Source: Micromonospora cremea (GTDB lineage: Bacteria > Actinomycetota > Actinomycetes > Mycobacteriales > Micromonosporaceae). Taken from it: 64,000 bases of DNA. Shown in pieces: positions 8,525 to 18,200 of this stretch. The position numbers were made by a program, and so were the translations under genes. The stretch covers positions 682,001 to 746,000 of the forward strand of contig NZ_FSQT01000002.1 in assembly GCF_900143515.1 (NCBI RefSeq), written 5' to 3'. Numbering within the stretch: the stretch's first letter is position 1; every line of letters begins with the position of its first letter. The notes below the pieces were generated by a model that had not been told where the DNA came from, made no database searches, and saw only the letters and a program-made list of their open reading frames with translations.

Positions 8525-9292
8525 TCAGGCGATGGTGGCGTGCATCTCCCAGACGAGGATCTCGGCCGGCTCGTCGGCGGTGACCCGACGGCCGCCGGTC
8601 CGGGTGAGCCGGGCCGCGTCACCGGTGCCGAGCGGGCCGCTGCCCTCCAGGTTCACCGTGCCGTTGGGCACGTACAGGTGCACGAAGGGCGCGTCCGGGA
8701 TGGTGACCTCGTCGCCGGGGGCGAGTCGGGCGGCGTGCAGGGTCGCGTACCGGTTGCGGATCCGGATCGCGGAGGCGCCGTCGTAGCGTTCCATGCCGGA
8801 GGCGATCGGCACGAGGCCGCCGCGCAGCAGTTCGTCCTCGATCTCCAGCTGCTCGTAGCCGGGGTCGACGCCCTGCTCGTCGGGGAGCACCCACATCTGC
8901 ACGAAGTGCACCGGGTCGCTGTGCGGCTCCTGGTTGTTGAGCCGCCAGGCGTCGTTCTTCTCGGAGTGCAGGATGCCGGTGCCGGCGCTCATCCGTTGAG
9001 CCAGCCCCGGGTAGATCACTCCCGAGTGCCCGGTGGAGTCCTGGTGCACGAGGGAACCGCGCAGCACCCAGGTGACGATCTCCATGTCCTGGTGCGGGTG
9101 GGTCTCGAAGCCGGCGCCCGGGCGGACCACGTCGTCATTGTTGACCAGCAGAAGGCCGTGGTGGGTGTTGGCCGGGTCGTAGTGCCGGGAGAACGAGAAG
9201 GAGTGCTTGGAGTCCAGCCAGGAGATCCGGGTGGCGAAGCGGTCCTCGGCCCGGCGCACGTCGACCGACGGGGCGGGGGCGGTCGCGGTCAC
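8525..9292 (-). CDS. Pirin family protein
   Basis: This 255-residue bicupin iron-binding protein has the metal ligands in FETHPHQDMEIVTWVLRG (two His) and further on GTGILHSEKND (His and Glu), the classical pirin site in the N-terminal cupin. Pirins act as redox-sensing regulators or quercetinase-like dioxygenases. The GTG start overlaps the stop of the small upstream gene in a GTGA, so the two are co-translated. The S. coelicolor phage phiC31 attB lies in a pirin-like gene, but I do not see that core here. Confidence 0.93.
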   Translation of the reverse strand: MTATAPAPSVDVRRAEDRFATRISWLDSKHSFSFSRHYDPANTHHGLLLVNNDDVVRPGAGFETHPHQDMEIVTWVLRGSLVHQDSTGHSGVIYPGLAQRMSAGTGILHSEKNDAWRLNNQEPHSDPVHFVQMWVLPDEQGVDPGYEQLEIEDELLRGGLVPIASGMERYDGASAIRIRNRYATLHAARLAPGDEVTIPDAPFVHLYVPNGTVNLEGSGPLGTGDAARLTRTGGRRVTADEPAEILVWEMHATIA

Positions 9293-9516
9293 CAGGCACG
9301 CTGCCCGGTGTCGGCGGGCGACGGTGCCCAGGTCAGCGCCGGGTCTCCGGTGGCCAGCTCGGCGATCTCGCCGGAGCGCAGCTGCGGGGTGTGGCCGAAC
9401 TCGGCGCAGTGCTGCTCGGCGATCTCCGCGCAGATCTCGGCCACCTGCTCGCACATCGGGTCACCCAGATCGGCCGCGTTCAACGCCATGATCATCTTGT
9501 ACCGGAGATCCCGCAT
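9289..9516 (-). CDS. Small conserved actinobacterial protein coupled to pirin
   Basis: This 75-residue acidic, largely helical protein starts MRDLRYKMIMALNAADLG and ends with a Trp. No motif or signal peptide was identified. The ATG has GGAGG 5 nt upstream. Its stop overlaps the pirin GTG, which suggests a functional link with the pirin, but no role can be assigned. Confidence 0.65.
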   Translation of the reverse strand: MRDLRYKMIMALNAADLGDPMCEQVAEICAEIAEQHCAEFGHTPQLRSGEIAELATGDPALTWAPSPADTGQRAW

Positions 9517-9638
9517 GTCCACCTCCGACCGACACGGTTCCGCCCCTCTCGGACCCTACCCGCCCCCATCCCCCACAACCTGGGAAATCACCACACCCCG
9601 CAGCCACTGACGCGCACCCCCCGCCGGTGGGCATGCAG

Positions 9639-9672
9639 AGGCGCCGCCCCCGGGAAGACGGGGACGGCGCCT
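9639..9672. terminator. G/C-rich stem-loop upstream of pirin operon
   Basis: AGGCGCCGCCCCCG pairs with CGGGGACGGCGCCT around a short loop, with one small irregularity. It lies just after the 3' end of the small membrane-protein gene (9684-9869, leftward) and before the pirin operon promoter. It is probably the terminator of that gene. Confidence 0.6.
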
Positions 9673-9683
9673 GGGGTCGCGAG

Positions 9684-9869
9684 TTACCAGAATCGGCGGC
9701 GCTTGGCCTTCTGGGGGCGGATCATGTCGGCGCCCCGGGTCAGCAGCCGGGTCACCCCGGAGGGACCACGCCGGGCCTCCAGGGTGTGGCTGAGCCGGCG
9801 GGCGCCGGCCGCGGCCAGTGGCACCGCGACCGCCATCACCGCCCACTGTGCGATGCGCTTCTGGATCAT
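9684..9869 (-). CDS. Small membrane protein
   Basis: This 61-residue protein has one hydrophobic helix (about residues 9-23, WAVMAVAVPLAAAGARRL) followed by a basic tail ending KAKRRRFW. A strong GGAGGTG Shine-Dalgarno lies upstream of the ATG. It resembles the many short actinobacterial single-span proteins of unknown function. It is the only gene between its terminator and uppS. Confidence 0.65.
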   Translation of the reverse strand: MIQKRIAQWAVMAVAVPLAAAGARRLSHTLEARRGPSGVTRLLTRGADMIRPQKAKRRRFW

Positions 9870-9938
9870 GTGGGTTCACCTCCGTCAGTGGCTCCTGACA
9901 GGGGTGATACCCAGCGTGACGTGCCGGTAAGCCTCGGC

Positions 9939-10751
9939 TCAGCCCACCGGGGCGACCGGGTTGGGCAGCGCCCCGCCGAACCGCCGGTCGCGCTGGGCGT
10001 ACAGCTCGCACGCGTACCAGAGGTGACGGCGGTCGAAATCCGGCCAGAGCGTGTCCAGGAAGACCAGCTCGGCGTACGCGGTCTGCCAGAGCAGGAAGTT
10101 GGAGATGCGCTCCTCGCCGGAGGGGCGGAGGAACAGGTCCACCTCCGGGATCTCCGGGTGGTAAAGGTACTTCGCCACGGTCTTCTCGGTGACCTTCGCC
10201 GGATCCAGCCGGCCGGCCGCCACGTCGCGGGCGATCGCGGCGGCGGCGTCGCCGATCTCCGCCTGCCCGCCGTAGTTGACGCAGAACTGCAGGGTCAGTG
10301 TCGAGTTGCCGCGGGACATCTCCTCGGCGGTCTGCAACTCGGAGATGACGCTCTTCCACAACCGCCCGGGCCGGCCCGACCAGACCACCCGGACGCCGAG
10401 ATCGACCAGCTGGTCGCGGCGACGGCGAATGACGTCCCGGTTGAACCCCATCAGGAACCGGACCTCGTCGGGTGAGCGGCGCCAGTTCTCGGTGGAGAAG
10501 GCGTACGCCGACAGGTAGGGGATGCCCATCTCGATGGCGCCCTCGATGGTGTCGAAGAGGCTGTGCTCCCCCGCCTCGTGACCCTTGGTGCGGGGCAGCC
10601 CGCGCTCCTTGGCCCACCGACCGTTGCCGTCCATCACCACGGCGACGTGCTTCGGAACCGCCTCGGTGGGCAGCGCCGGCGGCCGGGCGCCCGACGGGTG
10701 CGGTGTCGGCGGCATCGGCTCGCGCCGGCCGGCCCTCATCGATCGGATCAC
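9939..10751 (-). CDS. uppS: Isoprenyl transferase (cis-prenyl undecaprenyl/decaprenyl diphosphate synthase)
   Basis: This cis-prenyltransferase of about 270 residues builds the lipid carrier used in cell-wall and glycan synthesis. It has the signature [17 protein letters not shown] (the D-G-N-G-R-W-A catalytic motif), FSTENWRR, and the C-terminal substrate motif [18 protein letters not shown] followed by [14 protein letters not shown]. The GTG start at 10751 overlaps the recO stop (GTGA); an ATG four codons on is the alternative. Cytosolic, membrane-associated at work. The recO-uppS pairing is conserved in actinobacteria. Confidence 0.95.
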   Translation of the reverse strand: MIRSMRAGRREPMPPTPHPSGARPPALPTEAVPKHVAVVMDGNGRWAKERGLPRTKGHEAGEHSLFDTIEGAIEMGIPYLSAYAFSTENWRRSPDEVRFLMGFNRDVIRRRRDQLVDLGVRVVWSGRPGRLWKSVISELQTAEEMSRGNSTLTLQFCVNYGGQAEIGDAAAAIARDVAAGRLDPAKVTEKTVAKYLYHPEIPEVDLFLRPSGEERISNFLLWQTAYAELVFLDTLWPDFDRRHLWYACELYAQRDRRFGGALPNPVAPVG

Positions 10752-11623
10752 TCGGCTCTCTCCCTGCTCGCACCGTCCGCCCCGGCCTCCACGTCGCCGT
10801 GCGGCCGGAGCGTCGGGGCCCCGGCGCCGCCCGGCGGCGGGACCGCGCCGGCCACCGAGGGACCCCGGTCGACCAGCGGCAGCGAGCGTAGCGCGCGTTC
10901 CAGGTGCCACTGCAGGTGAGCCGCCACCAGGCCACTGCACTCCCGGCGTACGCCGGTCTCGGTGGCGTCGGCGATCACCCAGTCGCCGGTGGTCAGCGCG
11001 GACATCAGGTCGATGGTGGCCGGGGCGGGATGGGCCGCGCCGGGCGGCCGGCAGTCCGGGCAGACCGCGCCGCCGGCCGGCACGGAGAACGCCCGGTGCC
11101 GCCCCGGCGTGCCGCAGACCGCGCACGCGATCAGCGCCGGCGCCCAGCCCGCGAGGGCCATCCCGCGCAGCAGGTACGCGTCGAGCACCAGGGTGGTGGC
11201 GTGCTCGCCCCGGGACAGCGCCTTCAGCGCGCCCACGGTGAGCTGGAACAGCCGCAGCGACGGCTCCCGCTCCACCGGGGTCAGCCGCTCGGCGGTCTCG
11301 GCGATCGCGCTGGCCGCCGTGTAGCGGGGATAGTCACCGAGGAACCGCTTGCCGTACAGGTCGATGCCCTCGACCTGGCTGACGGTGTGCAGCGAGCTGC
11401 CCAGGTTGCCCTTCGGGTCGCCGGCGAGCTGAAGATCGACGTGGCCGAACGGCTCCAGCCGGGCGCCGAACTTGCTGGTGGTGCGGCGGATCCCCCGGGC
11501 CACCGCGCGCAGCCGGCCGTGCCGGCGCGTCAGCAGGGTGATGATCCGGTCGGACTCGCCGAGCTTCTGCACGCGCAGCACCACCGCGTCGTCGCGGTAG
11601 AGCTGTCGGCGGTACCCGGCCAT
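10748..11623 (-). CDS. recO: DNA repair protein RecO
   Basis: This 291-residue mediator loads RecA onto SSB-coated DNA in the RecFOR pathway. The N-terminal OB fold begins [29 protein letters not shown] zinc site is formed by CAVC and CPDC in the middle (about residues 178-204). The C-terminal tail is acidic and low-complexity. GAGGGAGA precedes the ATG. It is translationally coupled to uppS. Confidence 0.95.
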   Translation of the reverse strand: MAGYRRQLYRDDAVVLRVQKLGESDRIITLLTRRHGRLRAVARGIRRTTSKFGARLEPFGHVDLQLAGDPKGNLGSSLHTVSQVEGIDLYGKRFLGDYPRYTAASAIAETAERLTPVEREPSLRLFQLTVGALKALSRGEHATTLVLDAYLLRGMALAGWAPALIACAVCGTPGRHRAFSVPAGGAVCPDCRPPGAAHPAPATIDLMSALTTGDWVIADATETGVRRECSGLVAAHLQWHLERALRSLPLVDRGPSVAGAVPPPGGAGAPTLRPHGDVEAGADGASRERAE

Positions 11624-11725
11624 CGGACCATTCTCCCTCGGGGTGTGAAATCAGGGTCGGTTCGGGGTGGATGCGCGGACGAACCCCGATGCGCCGGGCC
11701 GGTGACCGGCCGTAGCGTGCTCGCC

Positions 11726-12535
11726 ATGGCACTGCACGAAATCCGCACCGGCTCCCGTCGCCACGCTAGCGCCCCCATCGCGCTCGGCATGGCCACTGCC
11801 CTCATCCTGCTCGCCGGGTGCGACAACCTGTCCTTCCGCCGGCTCGACTACGACGACACCGAGACGGTGAAGATCACCACGATCCGGGTCCAGGGGGGCT
11901 CCGGCGATGTGGTGGTCCGGGGCACCGGCCCGGCCGGGCAGGCGCGGATCAAGCGGGTGGTGCGCTACCAGGGCGGCGAACCGGACAACGCCAGGTACGA
12001 GATCGAGGGCAGCGAACTGGTGCTGGACACCGACTGTGGCTCGCGATGCAGCATCTCCTACGAGGTGACCGTGCCGGAGGGTGTGGGCGTGCAGGGCGAG
12101 GTCGGCTCCGGCAACATCGAGCTGAGCCGGGTCGGCACGGTGGAGGTGCGACTGGGCTCGGGTGACGTGCGCGTCGCCGACGCCTCCGGCGCGCTCGGGG
12201 TGGAGACCCGTTCGGGCAACATCGAGGTGAGTGAGACCAGCGCGGCGGTACGGCTGCGTGCCTCGTCCGGGGACATCACGGCGCGCCGGCTGGGCGGCAC
12301 GGTCGACGCCGAGGCCAGCTCCGGCAATGTCACCGTCGAGCTGGAGACGCCCGCCTCGGCCCGGGCGCACGCCTCCAGCGGGGACGTCACCCTGCTGGTG
12401 CCGGCGGGCAGCTACCGGGTCCGAGCCAACGCCGGATCCGGTGACGAGCGGATCACCGTCGCCGACAACCCGGCCGCGTCCCTGGTGCTCGACGGTTCGG
12501 CCGGCAGCGGCAACGTCACGATCAGCCAGCGGTGA
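11726..12535 (+). CDS. Lipoprotein with DUF4097-type beta-helix repeats
   Basis: This 269-residue predicted lipoprotein has a signal peptide ending in the lipobox LILLAGC, with the lipidated Cys near residue 32. The mature part consists of regularly spaced repeats of the type SGDV/SGNI (VGSGNIELS, LGSGDVRVA, RSGNIEVS, SSGDITA, SSGNVTVE, SSGDVTLL, GSGDERITV, GSGNVTIS). This is the DUF4097 putative adhesin beta-roll pattern. It faces the outside of the cytoplasmic membrane. Function unknown. Its 3' end overlaps the convergent acyltransferase by 14 bp. Confidence 0.85.
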   Translation: MALHEIRTGSRRHASAPIALGMATALILLAGCDNLSFRRLDYDDTETVKITTIRVQGGSGDVVVRGTGPAGQARIKRVVRYQGGEPDNARYEIEGSELVLDTDCGSRCSISYEVTVPEGVGVQGEVGSGNIELSRVGTVEVRLGSGDVRVADASGALGVETRSGNIEVSETSAAVRLRASSGDITARRLGGTVDAEASSGNVTVELETPASARAHASSGDVTLLVPAGSYRVRANAGSGDERITVADNPAASLVLDGSAGSGNVTISQR

Positions 12536-13667
12536 CCTCGACGGTGGCCGCCTCCCCGGCCACCCGCTGCGCCGGCACCACCGCTCGTCCGGCGGTCTTC
12601 CCCGCCGGACGAGCTCCGGACCGGCCTGCCGTGTCGGCGCCGGACCGGGCCGGCGGTGCGGCGGGGCGCGGTCGACCACCGGGCACCAGCTCCGCGGGTC
12701 GGCGGGCGGCGACGTCCTCGACCCAGCCGACGGCAAGGGTGACCAGCCCCACCAGCGCGAAGACCAGCAAGACCCGCACGGCCAGTCCCAGCGGATCCTG
12801 GTGGGACCAGCCGACCACGTCCACCAGCGGGGTGAGCGCCACCACGAACGGCATGTGCCAGAGGTAGACGGTCAGCGCCCGCCGATTGACCACGGTCACC
12901 ACCCGGTCGGCCAGCCGGCTACGCCCCAACCAGGCGATCCCCGCCGGTGCCCGACCCAGCACGATCAGGATGAACGCGGCGGACCAGAGGGCGTTGCCGA
13001 GGTGGTTGTCGTTGAGGTCGTACCCGCGTGGGCCCGGATGCGAGATGATCCAGGCCCCGCCGGCCAGCGCGAGCGTCAGCGCCACCGGGTAGAGCACCCG
13101 GCCGGCGAGGCGGCGCAGCATCCCGGCGTGGTGGGCGAAGCCGAGCAGCCACGCGCCGAAGTAGAGCCCGAACTCGCGCAGTACCGGCGGCGCCGGGTAG
13201 ATCCCCGCCTCGATCGCCACCAGCAGGAGGTACGGGGCGAGCAGAGTGGGCAGCGGGGCGCGCCGGAACAGCCAGAACGCGACCGGTGAGGCGAGCACGA
13301 ACCACAGGTAGTCGCGCAGGTACCAGATGACGCTCAGCGCCAGGGCGCCCCAGTGGTTGGCCGGTGGATCGGCGATCGGAAACAGCCACAGCAGCAGCCG
13401 GGAGGACGCCGGCAGCCCGGTGAGCAGCATGGCCGGCACGAAGATCACCGCCAACACCCACAGCGACGGCAGCAACCGGCGCAGCCGGCGGCCGACCGCC
13501 GCCGGTCCAGAGCGGGCCAGCGAGGCGGCCATCAGGGAGCCGGCCAGCGCGAACATCACCGACATGGCCGGGAAGACGAGGGTGAGGGTCGCCCACCCGG
13601 TGACGTGGTAGACGACCACCCGGACGATGGCGAGGAAACGGAGCAGATCGAGGTACCTGTTGCGCAT
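12522..13667 (-). CDS. Acyltransferase 3 family membrane protein
   Basis: This 381-residue polytopic protein has about ten transmembrane segments. It starts RYLDLLRFLAIVRVVVYHVTGW, the family motif carrying the catalytic-type His in helix 1, and contains YLWHMPFVV late in the sequence. Members O-acylate extracytoplasmic sugars, peptidoglycan or antibiotics. The last 60 residues are a Pro/Ala/Arg-rich cytosolic tail. No neighbour reveals the acceptor. Confidence 0.88.
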   Translation of the reverse strand: MRNRYLDLLRFLAIVRVVVYHVTGWATLTLVFPAMSVMFALAGSLMAASLARSGPAAVGRRLRRLLPSLWVLAVIFVPAMLLTGLPASSRLLLWLFPIADPPANHWGALALSVIWYLRDYLWFVLASPVAFWLFRRAPLPTLLAPYLLLVAIEAGIYPAPPVLREFGLYFGAWLLGFAHHAGMLRRLAGRVLYPVALTLALAGGAWIISHPGPRGYDLNDNHLGNALWSAAFILIVLGRAPAGIAWLGRSRLADRVVTVVNRRALTVYLWHMPFVVALTPLVDVVGWSHQDPLGLAVRVLLVFALVGLVTLAVGWVEDVAARRPAELVPGGRPRPAAPPARSGADTAGRSGARPAGKTAGRAVVPAQRVAGEAATVEVTAG

Positions 13668-13843
13668 CAGCCTGCATCTGGGTCGGGGGCGCCGGGCGTA
13701 CCTCCCCTACCCTGCGCGCCGCCGGCGCCAAACGGCGGCGGCCCCGACCAAACGTGAACCGTGCCATCCGCGCGACCGAAGACGATCATGCCCTGGCACC
13801 CCTGACCGGCCCGACCGGAAGCCCGGCCGGACCGGTGAGTCGG

Positions 13844-14749
13844 TCAGAAGCCCAGCTTGCGCAGCTGCTTCGGGTCGCGCTGCCACTCCTTCGCCACCCG
13901 CACGTGCAGGTCCAGGTAGACCCGGGTGCCGAGCAGCTCCTCGATCTGCTTGCGGGCGTTGGTGCCGACCTCCTTGAGTCGGCTCGCTCGGTGACCGAGC
14001 ACGATCGCCTTCTGGCTGGGCCGCTCCACGTACAGGTCGGCGTAGATCTTCATGACCTGACCCTCGGGGACCATCTCCTCCACCACCACGGCGATGGAGT
14101 GCGGCAGCTCGTCGCGGACCCCTTCCAGGGCGGCCTCCCGGATCAACTCCGCGACCATCACCTGCTCCGGGTCGTCGGTCAGCATGTCGTCCGGGTAGAG
14201 CTGCGGCGACGGCGGCAGGTAGCCGGTCATCACGTCAACCAGGGTGTCCACCTGGTGCCCGGAGACGGCGCTCACCGGCACCACCGCGGCGAACTCGCCC
14301 ATCTCGCTGACCGCGAGCAGCTGCTCGGCCAGCCGACGCTTGTCCACCAGGTCGGTCTTGGTGACCACCGCCAGCACGGTCGCCTTCAACCCGGCCAGCT
14401 CGCCGGTGATGAATCGGTCGCCCCGTCCGACCGGCTCGTTGGCTGGAATGCACAGGCCGATCACGTCGACCTCGGTCCAGGTCGATCGGACCAGGTCGTT
14501 GAGGCGCTCGCCGAGCAGCGTACGGGGGCGGTGCAGGCCCGGCGTGTCGACCAGGACCAGCTGCGACTCCGGTCGGTGCAGCACGGCCCGGATGACGTGC
14601 CGGGTGGTCTGCGGCTTGTTCGAGGTGATCGCGATCTTGGTGCCGATGATGGCGTTGGTCAGCGTGGACTTGCCGGCGTTGGGCCGGCCGACGAAGCAGC
14701 CGAACCCGGCCCGGTACGGGCGACCGTCCGGATCCTGCACCGGCGTCAC
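13844..14749 (-). CDS. era: GTPase Era
   Basis: This 301-residue GTPase acts in 16S rRNA maturation and 30S assembly. The G domain has GRPNAGKST (G1), the switch region ITSNKPQTTRH, DTPG (G3) and TKTD (G4). A C-terminal KH domain contains the EEMVPEGQVMKIYADLYVERPSQK region. GTG start in a GTGA overlap with the deaminase-like gene. It lies at the end of the phoH-ybeY-CNNM-cda-like-era run. Confidence 0.97.
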   Translation of the reverse strand: MTPVQDPDGRPYRAGFGCFVGRPNAGKSTLTNAIIGTKIAITSNKPQTTRHVIRAVLHRPESQLVLVDTPGLHRPRTLLGERLNDLVRSTWTEVDVIGLCIPANEPVGRGDRFITGELAGLKATVLAVVTKTDLVDKRRLAEQLLAVSEMGEFAAVVPVSAVSGHQVDTLVDVMTGYLPPSPQLYPDDMLTDDPEQVMVAELIREAALEGVRDELPHSIAVVVEEMVPEGQVMKIYADLYVERPSQKAIVLGHRASRLKEVGTNARKQIEELLGTRVYLDLHVRVAKEWQRDPKQLRKLGF

Positions 14750-15132
14750 TGGGTCACCGTGCCGAGCACCGTGCCGTCCGGCGCCGCCACGTGGATCGGC
14801 GCGTCCACCGCGAGGTCGCGCACCGCGGCGTGCCCGGCGCCGTCCAGCGTCGACGCCTCGGTCACCACCACCGCCGCCTCCAGCCGGCTCGCCCCGGCCG
14901 CCACGGCCGAGGCCACCGCCAGTTGCAACGCCGTGAGGGTTAGCGAGGGCAGCGCTACGCTGGCCGTCGCGTACGTCCGGCCATCCTGGTCCCGGACCGC
15001 GGCGCCCTCAACGGCACCGACCCGCCCACGGGCTCCCCGGGCCAGGACGACCAGCTTGGCGTCCTCGGCGCTCAGCGGGGCCGGCGCGGTGGGGGTGGGC
15101 CGGGCGGCGGGCGCGGCGGGTGTGTCAGGCAT
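14746..15132 (-). CDS. Degenerate cytidine-deaminase-like protein
   Basis: This 128-residue protein occupies the position of the cytidine-deaminase homologue between CNNM and era in actinobacteria. It keeps the family context (GAAVRDQDGRTYATASVALPSLTLTALQLAVASAVAAGA) but has no Cys at all. The H-A-E and P-C-x-x-C zinc motifs of true deaminases are missing. It is therefore unlikely to be an active deaminase. The N-terminal 20 residues are Pro/Ala-rich. It overlaps CNNM by 8 bp and era by 4 bp. Confidence 0.75.
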   Translation of the reverse strand: MPDTPAAPAARPTPTAPAPLSAEDAKLVVLARGARGRVGAVEGAAVRDQDGRTYATASVALPSLTLTALQLAVASAVAAGASRLEAAVVVTEASTLDGAGHAAVRDLAVDAPIHVAAPDGTVLGTVTQ

Positions 15133-16525
15133 CGGCGGGTTGCCTCTCCTCGTCTCGATAGTGGTCCTGGTCGTCCCCGGGACCGGCCTGCTCGCCACGC
15201 CCCGCGGTGTCCTGCTCGTCGCCGGGCTCCGCCCGGCTGACCAGGACGGTGTCGATGCGGTTGCGCCGGCCGGTGGTGCCCTCGGCGACCAGCCGGAGGC
15301 CGGCCACCTCGACCTGCGCTCCGGGGATCGGCACCCGCCCCAGCGACTGGGCGAGCAGGCCACCGACCGTCTCCACCTCATCGGTGGGCAGATCGGTGTC
15401 GAACAGCTCGCCCAGATTCTCCACCGGCAGGCGGGCGGTCACCCGCACCGAGGAGTCCGCCAGGCGTTCGACCGGCGGGCGTTCGACATCGTACTCGTCG
15501 GTGATCTCACCGACGATCTCCTCCAGGATGTCCTCGATCGTGACCAGGCCGCCGGTGCCGCCGTACTCGTCGACCACGATGACCAGGTGGTTACGGGCCG
15601 CCTGCATCTCCGACAGCAGGTCATCGACCGGCTTGGACTCCGGTACGAAGGTGGCCGGACGCATCAGCTCGGCCACCGGCAACTGCTCGGCGTCCGGGTC
15701 ACCGCCCCGCGACCGCCGGATCAGGTCCTTGAGGTAGAGCACACCCAGCACATCGTCGACGCTCTCGCCGATCACCGGGATGCGGGAGAAGCCGGACCGC
15801 AGGAAGAGCGCCAGCGCCTGTGCGAGGGTCTTGCCCTCCTCGATCCACACCATCTCGGTACGCGGCACCATCACCTCACGGGCGATGGTGTCGCCGAGCG
15901 CGAAGACCGAGTGGATCATCTGTCGCTCGCCGTGCTCGACCACCCCGCGCTGCTCGGCCAGGTCGACCAGCTCACGCAGCTCCACCTGGGTGGCGAACGG
16001 TCCCTCCCGGAAGCCGCGCCCCGGGGTGACCGCGTTGCCGATGAGGATGAGCAGCGACGCGAGCGGGTTAAGCGCCCGGCCCAGCCAGCGGACCAGCGGC
16101 GCCACCGCCCGCCCCACGGCGTACGCGTGCTGCCGGCCGATGGTGCGCGGGGCGACCCCGACCACCACGAAGCTGACCACGGTCATCGCGCCGGCGGTGA
16201 CCAGCGCGGCCCGCCAGCCGGCGCCGAAAGTGTCCACCGCGACCAGCGCCACCAGCGTGGTGGCGGTCAGCTCGGCGAGCAGCCGCAACAGCAGCAGCAG
16301 GTTGAGGTGCCGGACCACGTCGGCGACGACGGTCTGGAGGGTACGGGCGCCGCGCACGCCGTCCCGGGCCAGTTCGGCGGCCCGGGCCGGCGAGACCGCG
16401 GCGAGCGCCGCCTCGGTCATCGCGATCAGGCCGGCCAGCACCACGAGGCCGGCCGCGAAGACGATCAGTTGCAGGTCGGGCAGGCCGGCCGTGGGGCCGG
16501 CCGCCAGTAGCGGAGTGGGCATCAC
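15125..16525 (-). CDS. CNNM/CorC-type transporter with tandem CBS domains
   Basis: This 466-residue membrane protein of the HlyC/CorC (CNNM) family is probably a magnesium or divalent-cation exporter. The N-terminal DUF21 membrane domain (about 1-155) has [21 protein letters not shown] among its helices. A CBS pair follows ([16 protein letters not shown] and [27 protein letters not shown]) and then a CorC_HlyC C-terminal domain. The acidic tail is species-specific. Starts in a GTGA overlap with ybeY. Confidence 0.93.
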   Translation of the reverse strand: MMPTPLLAAGPTAGLPDLQLIVFAAGLVVLAGLIAMTEAALAAVSPARAAELARDGVRGARTLQTVVADVVRHLNLLLLLRLLAELTATTLVALVAVDTFGAGWRAALVTAGAMTVVSFVVVGVAPRTIGRQHAYAVGRAVAPLVRWLGRALNPLASLLILIGNAVTPGRGFREGPFATQVELRELVDLAEQRGVVEHGERQMIHSVFALGDTIAREVMVPRTEMVWIEEGKTLAQALALFLRSGFSRIPVIGESVDDVLGVLYLKDLIRRSRGGDPDAEQLPVAELMRPATFVPESKPVDDLLSEMQAARNHLVIVVDEYGGTGGLVTIEDILEEIVGEITDEYDVERPPVERLADSSVRVTARLPVENLGELFDTDLPTDEVETVGGLLAQSLGRVPIPGAQVEVAGLRLVAEGTTGRRNRIDTVLVSRAEPGDEQDTAGRGEQAGPGDDQDHYRDEERQPADA

Positions 16526-16995
16526 TGGGTGCGGGTCGACCGCCAGCTCGCCAGCAGTCGGGCCTGGAGCGCGAACATCTCCCGCTCCTCCTCCGGCTCG
16601 GCGTGGTCGTAGCCGAGCAGGTGCAGCACCCCGTGCACGGTGAGCAGGTGCAGCTCGTCGGCCGGAGCGTGCCCGGCGGTCGCCGCCTGCTTGGCCGCCA
16701 CCTCCGGGCAGAGCACGATGTCGCCGAGCAGGGCCGGCTCGCCGCCGGACGGGGCGGTCTCGCCCGGGCCGTGGTCGACGCTGCCCTCGTCCATGGGGAA
16801 CGCGAGCACGTCGGTCGGGCCTTCGCCACCCATCCAGCGGTGGTTCAGCTCGGTCATGTAGTCGATGTCGACCAGCAGCACGGACAGCTCGGCGAGGGGG
16901 TTGACCCCCATCTCGTCGAGGGCGTGCCGGGCGACGGCGAGCACGGCGTCGGTGTCGACCTCGACACCGGACTCGTTGGCGATCTCGATGGACAA
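16522..16995 (-). CDS. ybeY: rRNA maturation endoribonuclease YbeY
   Basis: This 157-residue single-domain metalloprotease-like RNase is required for 16S rRNA 3' processing and ribosome quality control. The zinc motif is [11 protein letters not shown] (about 120-130), and [22 protein letters not shown] is the conserved central motif. The start is a TTG with AGAGGAAA upstream, 15 bp after the phoH stop. It is part of the phoH-ybeY cassette common to actinobacteria. Confidence 0.96.
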   Translation of the reverse strand: MSIEIANESGVEVDTDAVLAVARHALDEMGVNPLAELSVLLVDIDYMTELNHRWMGGEGPTDVLAFPMDEGSVDHGPGETAPSGGEPALLGDIVLCPEVAAKQAATAGHAPADELHLLTVHGVLHLLGYDHAEPEEEREMFALQARLLASWRSTRTQ

Positions 16996-17010
16996 CTGCT
17001 TTCCTCTGCT

Positions 17011-18069
<1,059 letters not shown>

Positions 18070-18200
18070 AGGTCGGGCCGAAGGGCCCTGCGCACCTGCT
18101 CTCGATCTCGGCGCCGGCCCTGCTGGCACGGCGTGCGGACGTTACCCCCATCGTATCCGTTCAACGCGGCCCGCATCGCGTCCATTTCCGCTGGCCGCGA

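Noticed and set aside
8525..9292. Pirin gene as a phiC31-type attB site
   Set aside because: The S. coelicolor attB lies in a pirin-like gene, but I could not find its core or flanks here on either strand; the similarity is only at gene-family level.
10904..11725. Long plus-strand open frame upstream of the DUF4097 lipoprotein
   Set aside because: It is a G/C-bias shadow of recO; the real start is at the signal peptide with its lipobox.
13754..16510. 918-residue plus-strand open frame opposite era and the CNNM gene
   Set aside because: Composition (His, Gln, Arg, Gly rich) and the presence of four well-supported genes on the other strand show it is a shadow.
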